Shown here one piece after another: positions 46,471 through 57,652 of a stretch of DNA of 64,000 nt (position 1 is its first letter; each line of letters opens with the position of its first letter). Made by a program: the position numbers and the translations under genes. The stretch covers positions 21,356,658 to 21,420,657 of the forward strand of contig CM055104.1 of NCBI GenBank assembly GCA_029204225.1, written 5' to 3'. The notes beneath the pieces are model-generated. The model searched no databases. It saw nothing but the letters and a program-made list of their open reading frames with translations, and was not told where the DNA came from. This DNA comes from Diphasiastrum complanatum (lineage: Eukaryota; Streptophyta; Lycopodiopsida; Lycopodiales; Lycopodiaceae).

Positions 46471-47780
46471 ATTTTAGCCGATATTTTCGCACGAAAAATC
46501 GGGCTAATATTGAAGTTTAAGTTCGCAATAATTGAAAAAATCGACATGTAAAGCCCGGATATTAGAGAAAAATTGGCACAAATTTGCCTTAGGTCTGGGT
46601 CCCAGCCCGCCCCTAAAGTGGCTAGACACCATTTAAAAGTAAGAAACCAACTTTCAGAAAAATCGTCAAATATATTTTGTGGTCAATTTCTGTAAAACCG
46701 AGCCAAAAGTGCCGATCCACCTAGAATTGGGTCCCAGCCTGTCCTAAATGAGGCTAGAGCAAATTTTGCGGCCTTAGAAATGGCCGGTAAATATTTTACG
46801 GCTTTTCAAAAAAATGGCCAGTTGTAAAAAAATAGCCAGTATGACCGTGCTAAAATCTCACTATGAACTAAGTCCATTTTTACTAATATATGATCACTCT
46901 AAGTATTTTTTAGGGAAACCGTGTTGTCGTGGGAGCCCTAGTCATGAATGCCGAAAAAGTCCGCCACAACAGCAAAGTTTGGGCAATTTGCGAGCAATTA
47001 ACGAAATGTGCGGGCCAAGTGATTACCCAACAGGCCAAAAACCCAGACAAATGAGCAGTAGGCGCACGGCCCTTGAAAAACCGAAGAAAGGCCAAAAACA
47101 TAGGTACCCAAAGAAAAACGAAAGCCGCCTACTAAAAATAGGGGTTGAAAAAAGGCCTCACCCAAAATTTGGATAATAAATGCCAAACCACCTTGGAGGC
47201 TAAAAACTTTGGGAGGTACACCCACTAGCCATTGACATTTTGGGCTTCTAGGGTGTACAAAAGGAGAAACTTGAATGGCCTCCCTAGCCTTTGACAAAAA
47301 TGGCATCTTGGCTAGTTTTGGAAGAGAGCCTTGAATGCACCACTCCCCCACTCTCTTATGGAGGCCACTAGGTGTACTATCAAATGGGTTGGGGACAAAT
47401 GGCAAAGAGGGCTTGAAGGGCATGAAGGATGGCAAGATGGCATTGTGAAGGGGATGCATTGGATTTTCCTATAAGAAGGAGCCAACTCCTTGTATTTCAC
47501 ATGTTAGTATTTGTATGTTAGTACTTTTAGGAGTTGGCACTTTTGGGAGTTGCTTGCTTGTTTGAGTGTGTTTTGAAGTTAATTCCATTTTGTGGCTAAT
47601 TGTTGTGAATGTTAGTTGCTCAATGTTAGTCACTTGCAATGTGGGTTAGTAGTTTGTGGGAGGTTAATGGTTGCTTTGTGCCCTCATGCCTATCTGTTAC
47701 TTGTGTGTTGTTAACTCCATAGTTAGTAAGGTGTATTCTAAACTTTGGCTTGATTGATTGCTTGACTGGTCGATCTGTTT
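46471..47780. other. Unassigned DNA, possible Gypsy LTR/leader
   Basis: It contains a diverged direct repeat (46584-46630 and about 46722-46768, both with GGGTCCCAGCC...CTAAA...GGCTAG). A promoter-like TTCCTATAAGAAGGAGCC lies at about 47466. It precedes a Gypsy integrase in the same orientation and could be its LTR, but no second copy is in the window. Confidence 0.35.
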
Positions 47781-47809
47781 CAAGGATTGAATTAGCACCA
47801 GTTAATACT

Positions 47810-48930
47810 GAAGTGGATGATGAACTACCAGATGCTGTGTTATTCTAGCCGCATGAATTACCTGAACTTATCATGTTTTCACATGATGGAATGGGCGGAG
47901 GACATTTCTCAATCACTGTTCACAAACTTTTACAATTCATAAAGATACAATAGATTATATTCAGTCATGTGATGTTTGTCAACGAGCACGTCGTCCTACA
48001 TGACAAAACTATGAACCTTTACATCCAGTTTTATCGCAAGCACCATTCAAGAAATGGGGCCTTGACTATGTTGGTCCTATTCATCCTGCGGTACGAGGAT
48101 CTCAAGCCAAATATATCATTCTTGCATTTGATTATATGACCAAATGGGTTGAAGCAAAAGCAGTTTGAGTTGCAGATGCAAAATCAACGTCTAAGTTCCT
48201 CTATGAAAACGTCATTACTAGATTTGGATATTCTATTGAGATCATAAGTGATTGCGGAACACTTTTGTGAATGAAACGATAAAGTGTCTATTGGAAGACT
48301 TTTTGGTTATTCATCGGTTTAGTACTCCGTATTATTCGAGGGGTAATAGTCAAGCTGAATCTTCCAATAAGATTCTCTACAACATTATGGCAAAAATAGT
48401 CAAAGCAAGTCATTCTAATTGGGAACATAAGCTTTATGCAGTATTATGGGCATTCAAAATAGCTTACAAAGGTAGTACGAATCAAACACCATTCCAGCTT
48501 GTCTATGGTCAAGATGCAGTTATGCCAATTGAATTTTTAGTACCATCCCTACGCATAGCGGCAACGGAATGGTTGGATGATGCGAAATCCTTACAAATGC
48601 GTCATGCGGCTTTACAAAAACTTTGTGAAACTAGATTGATGGTAGGTCATGCATTAGCACCAGAGAAAGCCACCGCAAGGCATGGCACGATTGTCGATTA
48701 CACAAAAAAGATCTGAAGGAAGGAGATCTAGCACTAATGTATAAGACGAAACTGATCAAAGGCAAATTGAAGTTCACAGGTGGAGGACCATATAAGGTGA
48801 AAGAAATATTGAACAGTTTTGTGGTTGTGGGTACGGACACCCATATCTAACGTGTCCAATGAGGAAGGAGAAACAATGAGAGGTTTCCATCCCATTTCAC
48901 CTAATGAGCATGGTAGGAGAACCTAAGGCA
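47810..48930 (+). pseudogene. Ty3/Gypsy integrase remnant
   Basis: The plus-strand reading, with several stops, gives the HHCC zinc domain (GGGHFS..., then YIQSCDVCQRARRPT), the catalytic core KKWGLDYVGPIHPAVRG, FDYMTKWVEAKAV, EIISDCGT, FSTPYYSRGNSQAESSNKIL, and then the C-terminal TPFQLVYGQDAVMPIEF. The final part reads KGKLKFTGGGPYKVKEIL. D-D-E residues are recognisable. Intact frame covers only 48252-48716. RT and RNase H are not present upstream. Confidence 0.88.
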
Positions 48931-51900
48931 TCTACGATGTTGTATTCATCCAGACCAAAGCGCAAACATGACTAGAAAAAGAACCAACCAAATTTGCTAC
49001 TACAGGACCTATTAGTGGCTCATCGGATTTTTTATATGTTGGTGAATACCCCAATCCCATAGTTATTTACTCGCGTTATCGCACTGTCTGCAGAAATACA
49101 CATGAATTGCCAATAGGTGAGTCAACAAAGGCAATGACAAATATCTAGCGAACCACTATTCAAGCTTCAAAAAAAAAATTTCAAAGGTTAACAGATCATG
49201 TTACCACTTGGTTTGAAGCTAACGACTTGCTCTAATTGTTGTTAGCAAGTAACTACCATGTAAACTTAACTGGATAAGTTACAACACAATCAATATGGCT
49301 AAGTGCTCATTGTGATTTATAACTCAATACAACTAAGTGCCAATTACGATCAACGGTCAAATGGCTACTGTGAACTATCATTTGGATAAGCCCATGTGGC
49401 ATTCCTAACTAGTATGAATAGCCAATCATTTACTTCATAGAGTCAATTGATTGATGATTGATCGTAGAGTATTACTGAAGCATTTCTAATTAGTGAAAGT
49501 GTATCAGACATAGATGATCAATGTACATGCTATTTGCTGAATTAAATCCTACAATTTTATTGCATTCAGTATCATGTCAGAATGAATGTATGCTTCTCTA
49601 AACTATTTGAATACGTTCTCTTATAGTTTTGTCTAAGCTATCAAACACTTTCACATATCAATATTACATCAACTTATGTTTGTTTATGTAATCAAGGTCA
49701 TAGATTATGAAGATTTCAAAATTTAGAATCAAACATGATGCTTGGCGCGATATTATGATTCAAATTTGATAGCGTAGTCATGCATTGAAGAGAAAGGATC
49801 ATTTTGTAGAGCCACATAGTATCTTCCATCAAATGTTGTTTTTCTCTATCTGGCATTATTTTCTTTCTCTAGCGATGACATTCTTTTATAGTGTTATGTA
49901 CATATTTCATAAGACCATGTGGTCATTGTCCAACTATTGGTTCCCACATAGTCAAAGTTGTTCTTAACTAAATTGGTATCTCTTTTGCTATTATGATTGG
50001 CTTGGTGAAAATAAGCAAACATCCCCTGCAAGAATGATGACCTTCTTTCCAAAGAATAGTATGTTGATTTTACCATTAAGTTCAACAAAGACAAAAAAAA
50101 TAATGGCATAGGTATAATATAAGATAATAAGCAAATAATAATGATGAAAAGATATGAATGACACTCAAGGTAGGACTCACTTGACAACTACAACCACATG
50201 CTATATCCCACTTGATGACTAATATTTCTTAAATGTCTGCACAAGCATCTTCCATAGTTTTTTTATAGCCAAAACACATTGCACTGTTTTAGAAAGCTTT
50301 CAAGCTACTTGGAAAATGGTAGAGCCATATGTCATTGGTGCGATCGATTTTTTCAAAAAAATTCTTGACCACACAGTCTTGCATGTGCATGGACATGCCA
50401 AAAGAAGCATCTATACATGTCGTTATGTTGTACATTTCATAAAATTTAACTCCAAACTTGATAGTCAAGAAAAAAGATTTCAATTGCTAGTCCATATTCA
50501 AGGCATAGGAATTTTCTTAGAGAAATCAAAATGAAGAAGTGAAACAAAAGAAAAGTTCATGTAAAAAGAGATTTCAATCAATAAGTCACTTTAAGTGACA
50601 AGAAATTATGATTGACTACCATTAAATTTCACAATTTCTTGGTTGTCATTATAATTTTTTAAATCATTCATATATAACCAACACAAAACATCGTTCCATG
50701 GTGGAAAATTTCTTTCCATACCTGTCCACTAAGTATAAAAGTCCATACATACCCATAAACTTTATTTAGTGATAATAATATTTTGATCGATGCTATCTCT
50801 ATTGTGGTGGTAAGTAAAATCTTCACTCATCCTTTATAGAAGAGAATGATCGTTCTAGATATTACAACTTTTGAAATGACCCTTGCCACCATGAAAAGTA
50901 ACCAAAAACACAATTCTCTCATACATAATCAACATTTGGAGAATTTTCATTGATGTGACACTTTAACAACCCCAAGGTCACATGAATAAGAAACAACACA
51001 CAAGAATATAGGTTATGGCAATTCCAACAAACCAATGCCTAATGAATTATTGGACACCCCGAAGTTGATGTCTATTTTAGAGTACTATGATAGCTAAAGC
51101 ATGAAACCAAGATCTATCAATTGTTGATACGATATCATGGCCCTAAACTAAGGGGTGAGAGTATATGTATTCTCTTCCACAAACCCCAGTCCACACAAGA
51201 TATGTGAACTCTCCTTTCCAAAATGTTCCCCTCTATGCATAGTTACAATTCCCAATATAGACATTATTCACAACCATTTTTGAATGACGTAATACCTTAG
51301 TCAAATATGAATTAAGACTAAGAATTACCTTACGGTATAGGTCACATGTGAAAAACCCAGCAAGTACACACGTGTGGGGAAACCACAAATGTGTTACTGA
51401 CCTTCCCTAATCTTTGTGATAGCACATAGATCACATTGAGAGTGAAATTCACAATCTAACACTAGAATCCAAGGCTAGATCACAATTTATAATGCAAATA
51501 ATCAAAAGCAATCAGATTCCACACGTGTGGGATAGTACAATGAAACTTTAATACATGAGAAAAAGTCTCTCCTTGAGTTAGAGAGAGAATCACAATACAA
51601 GCTTACAAGAACAAAATCCAAATTGACATGAATTTGCTGCAATGCTTGATTCATCGTCAAGAATAGTGAGGATTCTCACTTACATATATAGAAAATGATA
51701 CTAGCTTGTGGTAGTACTAGCATGCAACTCCTTTTCTCCACATCTAAAAGTGTAATCTACCAAAATAGTGACAATATCACTTTGCATGCATGTTTTATCC
51801 ATCTACTTCTACCTACTTTCTACATGTGGCAATTTCTACACTACTAATGTACAAATTCACTTGCATGTGTCCGTAACAACTTTTGCATGCCTTGCATGTC

Positions 51901-52148
51901 ACTTTGGACAACTAGGACTTTATGCATTTATGGTACCTCGAGTTTCTACTAGCCCAAATTTGGCCATTTCGTGATCTAAATCTACATGCATGTCACATAT
52001 GACAACTAGACTTTATTGCATGTGATGTAGCTTGAGTTCCTACAAGGCTAATTTTGACATTTACAAGTTGTAACGCTACATGCAAGATGAAAATCTTCAT
52101 CAACCCCAAAAGTCAAGTTGGATGGCTTTTTGATTTTCAACACCACAA
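48931..52148. other. Long unassigned non-coding stretch
   Basis: No domain is recognised in any frame. TGCATG/CATGCA words are frequent at 51715-52085, and CACACGTGTGG appears at about 51367 and 51522. This may be leader and LTR remains of the minus-strand element whose primer site is at 52149. Confidence 0.4.
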
Positions 52149-52159
52149 GCCTGATACCA
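52149..52159 (-). other. Primer binding site of a minus-strand LTR element
   Basis: The minus strand reads TGGTATCAGGC, one base from the usual TGGTATCAGAGC core. Its 5' LTR should start at 52160 and extend to the right. No pol was found to the left. Confidence 0.55.
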
Positions 52160-54550
52160 ACTATACACCCTACGAACATAAGATATACACTCTCATTTGT
52201 TGAGAGCACAACTACTATGTAGGGTAGCAAAGGCCCTTCTTTATATTTGTCAAGTTTCCATTTTGTTGATTATGGTTGCATATCAAGCTGAATACAAGCC
52301 TTGTCTCTCCTGTAGCTTAAACATGTTACATTCCCATATTCGACATGTACGTAAAGGATTTCTTTGAGGTGTGTCCTTGTATTAGTTTATTTCTTTGTGG
52401 AAATTAGCCATTAAGGCTTGAGGTCATAAATAAAGTAAAGGGCTTCCATAGAAATATTCATAAAATTTCACGAATTATGAAACATGCCATAAACAAAAGG
52501 ATGTGGTCCCACGTGGAGCCATATGTAGGAAAAAGTAAAGATTCTTATCATTGAATTTGATCAGTGCTAGTAATAATCATCTCACATTCAGTACGACAAT
52601 ATCCAACAATGGCCATAGTTAGGATACGATAGAAAGAGAGAGAAAATTGTAGCACACCTTAAAAGTTGTACACTCTTCATGGAGGTGTGCCTTGAGCAAA
52701 CTTCTTGCCACTATTTAGCGAGCTTTTCACCACCACATATTCCATTTATCCTCATATATAATTTTGGAAATATGCAAGGATGATGTCGACCCCCTCCTTA
52801 CAGTAATACTTCTGAGAGTCTCGAAAACTCTCATTGGCTCGGGAGCACGGGGTAACAGACGAAGCCCCCAATATTGGATGTGGCAGGACCTTCGTACACA
52901 TAGGGCATAACCACCATCTGTAGTGGTGCCCCTTGAATTTTTTAAGACTTTTTGGTTGGACCAATCCCCTGCCAGAAATTGCCCTAACAAAGTGAAAAGA
53001 CAATTATTTACTACGCACTTCTCTCTTTAGACTAGTCAACAAATAGGCCTAAGAAAAGCCCTAATCTATCTTCAGCTTGTATCTAGCTTGAGTATTAATA
53101 GTGTAGATTGTGAGCTTGTGTGGAGTTTTTTTTCCTTCCCTTTTGTCTCAAATGCACTTGATTGATTATGTGTGACAACTATTGAAATTTCACAATTCTA
53201 GCTTGTTTTTTGTAATTTCACTTGTAATTGATGATGTGGCACATGCCACATGTATAGATGCTTATCCCTATGCCTAATCGTTTAAATTTCTCACATGAGG
53301 TCTATTGGCATCTTTTCTAATGAGTACAAAATGTACATTAGCATTTTAGAGAGAATGTAGGACTATTTCTAGCATGTTTTGCCTTGTTGGTGGATCTCAA
53401 GATCTCGAGGTCAATGCTAGGTTGATGGAATATTTTAGGGTATTGAATTTAGGTTTAGGTCAAGCAAGGTTTAAGAATAACCTAAATTTGACATGGTTAT
53501 GTATATATATCTATGAGATTTTGTCATAGATTTTGATGAAGAATCGAGATCGTTCACTTTCCTTGACATTGTTTTTGTATGGCGAGTTAGAGCTTTGATA
53601 TGTGAGTGATATTATGAATTTATGACATTGATTGGAATTTTCTAAAGTTAATTACAGGTTCTTGAAGCTTTCTGGACTTTTTATGGAATTCTTGATCAAA
53701 TCTATGTGCCTAAAGTGGAGTTAAATGGCAAGATAAGCTAGTTTTGGTAACTAGTATTGATTCTAGCTCGTTGTTTGGATGTAGATCAATCAAATGTGAA
53801 TTCTCCATCACTTTTAGCATTGATTGGAGTTCATTTTTCTGTTAATGTTATCATAGTCTCAGAGCCTAATCAAAAGTGAGCTTTAGATTTGATTTTTTCA
53901 AGCTTCAATCCTAGATTTTGTGTAGTATTGGTTTGCCCTTGCTACTAATCGATAATCTAGAGATAGGACCTTCAAATTTGGTTTAATTTTGATGAAAATA
54001 GATAAAAGAGAATATGATTTTCTGAGTTATAGCTTCAAAAACCGATATCGAGTCACTTTCATTCAAGTAAACCTAATTAGAAAGCCTTGGTGGTTTACCA
54101 TTTGGAGTCGCCTAGGAGAGAATTTCCTAAGGAATATTGCCACCACTCTTTAAGAAAGTGAATCAACATTTTGAGAGATTTAATAGGTTGTTCTTAGGCT
54201 TCTTGAGGTCCTATAAGACATATTTTAGGTTATGTACAAGGCTTTTGATGATTTTTTATATTGGAATGCAAAACTAGTCAAAATTGCATTCCTAATAGGC
54301 TCGAATTTTGATAGATTTGAGATTGATTATGTCAAAGTGATTCAAACTGAATTTAGAGAGCTTTATTTGTGAGAAATTTTTGTTCTCTAAAGTGATTTTG
54401 GTTCAGTATAGGTTGATTCATCCTTCTTCTAAATTTTAGATCAAGGAGGAGACTAGTTTTGATCAAATTTATGAGTAATTTAAGCTAGGTTTGGATCTAA
54501 AAGATTGATCAAGCTCAAGATCATCATAGATCTTCTTGAGAAATTTGAAA
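52160..54550. other. Unassigned DNA with one hairpin
   Basis: No gene is supported. Bases 52900-52934 (plus strand AGGGCATAACCACC...GGTGGTGCCCC-type arms) form a stem with GGGC and CCAC/GTGG pairing around a short loop. Two overlapping minus-strand frames at 52727-53003 have no known domain. Confidence 0.4.
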
Positions 54551-55405
54551 ATGATTTTCTCAAGGAAGTCAGAGCATGTACCTTGGCCCAAGAGGCTTGG
54601 GAGAATGTTAACAAGATGTATCACTACAAGAACACTTCAAGATTGCTTTCCCTCACCTTGTCCAAAGCTATGCCCTAATGGGAAAAATGCCTACACTTGA
54701 AGACCTTCAAAGTGTGTTGAGCAAATGATCATGAATGTAAGATAGAAGTGTGGGATCTATTCCCCTATGCTTAACTAGGATAGATGGTGTTCTCTTCATT
54801 CGTAGCATCACCAAAAATTTGCTTAGTGTTGGCCAACTTTTAGATCATGGTTTCATTGTGGAATTCCCTACTGATGTATGCAACATCAAGAAAGATGGAA
54901 AGATCATAGCGAGATGAACAAGGTTTGGGAGATTATTTAAGCTTGATGCTTTTGTTGATCCTAATCAATTTGTGACCGAGGAGAGCCAAAATGACCACAT
55001 TTTATTTGTGGCACAAGAGGCTTGGACACATCCACACTAAGTCTATGAAGCAATGTGCAAGGAGGAGCTTGCTCTCAGCCTTCCAAGATCTTTGGCAAAG
55101 GAGAAAAGGGTATGTGAAGCTTCTGTCTTGGATAAGGCACACAAGCTACCTTTTTCAAGTTCCACCACAAATCATCACATCCTCTTGAGTTGATCCACTT
55201 GGATGTTCACTTTGCAAGTAGAAATGGAAATGGTGGAGCCACAATGTTTGTGACCTTTATTGACGACTACTCAACATTTGGTTGGGTATTTCTAATTTCC
55301 TCTAAAGCACATGTCTTTGAGAGTTTTTTCAAGTTTAAGACTTTTGTTCAAAAGCATCATGATCACAAGATCAAAGTCTTTAGAAGTTTGGGAGATATGA
55401 CTTGA
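54551..55405 (+). pseudogene. Copia F gag / integrase remnant
   Basis: Fragments in order: gag EVRACTLAQEAWENVNKMYH and NTSRLLSLTLSKAM (54560-54680); GAG-pre-integrase (LWHKRLGHIHTKSMKQ, about 55010); integrase start at 55190-55405 (HLDVHFASRNGNGGATMFVT, FIDDYSTFGWVFLISS, KIKVFRSLGD). Gag zinc knuckle and protease are not seen, so an internal deletion is likely. It stops at the second catalytic Asp region, where the next feature begins on the other strand. Confidence 0.75.
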
Positions 55406-56560
55406 CCTCATGGGGATGTCAAGATCTGTATGATCTCTCAGATCTAAAAGAGGCGAGCCAACATATTCAAAATTTAAGCAAAAAAATGGAAAACAACAAA
55501 AAGTTGCAATCATTTGACTCCCTGACAATGGCGCCAATGTTTTCAAGAAGTAGAAGGCTTTCCACCTCTCCTCCTAAGTCGTTTGTAGCACGGGAATCGT
55601 GGTTGAACCTAGGAGCTGTGAAGATGCTTGCAAAAAACATGTCCATGAAATACTAGGTATTTGGTGAAACTGCTCTCGTTTGTGGGGGTGAGACGGCCTG
55701 GATAGCTATGATGGGAATTGTAGCCCTAGTCACAGACTGTCCTTGAGAGGAAGCAGAGGCGAGGAAAGCATCAGAGACAAGGGGAATAGGTAGTTCAGTG
55801 TGGGTGGCAGCCGAAGGTTGTGGTGCAGTGCGCGATGGTAGCCTAGTCCATTAGGAATAGCGATCTTGTTGCGTACACGGCGATGCCTGGTGAGAAGACT
55901 CTGCCAGTGCTTCTTCATATATTGACAGCATAGTATCGGTGTTAAACCCACAAAGCCTGTCTAATAACGAGAGAAGAGGGCCAGCCACAAATTGTTGCTT
56001 GGTGTTACCCTTGATTGCCCTCTTCAACTCTCCAAAAACTGTCTTATACCAATTATAAGACTCGAGGGGGCCAGATCATATCTTGTAATTGGAGTCGACA
56101 ATACAGTGCAGGATCTATGAGAAAATACATTCCTTCCTAAGGTTGCCAACCATCAAAAAATTGTTCAGGAGCTAGGGCTGCGGCCTGGATGATAGGATCT
56201 CGGATGGAGTCTAGGAGATACCTGTCATGAGTCCAGTATTACTCGACGGAGGTGTCAATGAACGGCTTGATTACGTTCTTGGCATGCTTATGGTTTGGAG
56301 ATGGCTCCTTACTAGATGTGATTCCTATGGCTGCAAGGGCGGCTTCAATAACACTCACCTTGTGTGTGGTAGTCTGGAAAGTAATATAAAACTTAGACTT
56401 GGCCTCAGTCCAAGTGCTAAAGGCCATGGCAATGAAATGCATAGTTATTTTTACAGAGAAGGCCCGCTTGTAGATTCTCATTGTCGTGAGCAAAGGCCTG
56501 CAACAAGGGTCATCCATTGATGACCAGCTTGCGCTAGGAAGCATCATGATGTCCGTTGCA
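55405..56560 (-). pseudogene. Minus-strand copy of the unknown LTR-element protein
   Basis: From about 56547 leftward it reads MHFIAMAFSTWTEAKSK, SVIEAALAAIGITSSKEPS and LLDSIRDPIIQAAAL, then decays. It parallels 18740-19030 on the plus strand (MDFITMAFSTWTKAKSK, LLESIHDPIIHVAAQLLNNY). The middle continues in broken frames to about 55405. The upstream and downstream LTRs of this copy are missing. It is bounded by Copia F on one side and the Copia C copy 2 LTR on the other. Confidence 0.55.
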
Positions 56561-56643
56561 GTTGGAACATCATGATGGATGGACTACCGCGGAGACTAAG
56601 AGGTATCGGTCGAAGACATGATGACTGCAAGTGAGTGCGAGTG

Positions 56644-57257
56644 TAGTATAGGTCGGATTTGAGTTAGGTAGATTCAATTTTGATGACATGCAGAAGTTTA
56701 GATAGCATGCAATGTCATACTATATGCATGCAAGCCACATGCAATTAGTGCATGCAACATGCAAAGTGGTTTCTGTGATCTGCACATGTCTAGGCAATTT
56801 TATGAGCTGACATGCAGTACATGCAACATCCATGCATGCAGTTACACATGTGGATCTCTGGTAGGTGAATTAGATCAGTTAACTGGACTTTCTATGCAAC
56901 TCCACTGTAGGAATTCAAGTCTCTCTCATGTAGGAAAATCTTGGCATGTTTTGCCATATTGTGAATAATGAGATTTTGGTAATTTGGACTCATTCTCTCT
57001 CTACCCGAGTTCTCTTTTATTGATTTTCTCTCTCTACCTGAGAGCAGGCTGTTTTTCCCATACTGAGCACTTAGAATTATTTCTGACATTCAATTCGCAT
57101 AGTGAGAAGTTAGATTTTTCAATCAGATGTATGTCGTTGTGCTCTTGCCATAGATTTTTCAAGTATACTGTACTCTGATCAATCTTGTGCAATCATAACA
57201 CCTCAGTAAGATCCTGTAGGGTGTGTGGTGAAGATCACACGTGCTAAAAACTTCACA
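56644..57257 (+). repeat. 5' LTR of Copia C copy 2
   Basis: 614 bases, matching 38478-39089 with few changes, ending CTTCACA before TGGTATCAGAGC. It keeps about ten CATGCA words. A TG lies two bases before the shared start (56642), so TGTAGTATAGG may be the true start. Confidence 0.88.
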
Positions 57258-57270
57258 TGGTATCAGAGCT
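57258..57270 (+). other. Primer binding site of Copia C copy 2
   Basis: TGGTATCAGAGCT, identical to copy 1. Confidence 0.9.
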
Positions 57271-57652
57271 TCATGCTAATTTTTTTCACCATTTTCATCA
57301 TTTTTCACTATCAATCAAGTAGAATTGGATAGAAGTGAGTGTTATGAGTTTTAGACTTTCCATTTCACACACATTATTGTGTTTGAGTTGAAAGTAAGTT
57401 CCTAGAGAGTTTTTCAGTCTTTTGAAACTCGTGGGAGAGATAGACTTCTTACTTGCATGTGCTTTTTTTTTTTGTGACTGAAGCAAGATCCCAATTCAAG
57501 ATAGATTGATATTCTGTGTTGAGAATTTGTTCTCACATCTCTTGCTAGATTTCATAGGTTGGATCAACATCAGTGTTAGATCCTAGATTGAGATAGCAAG
57601 CAACATCCTTTCAACTCCAATTTTATCATTACTAGAATTTCTCATAGAGAAG

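Noticed and set aside
56227-56520. 97-codon plus-strand frame
   Set aside because: It is antisense to the unknown-family copy on the minus strand, whose protein words recur at 18.7 kb.
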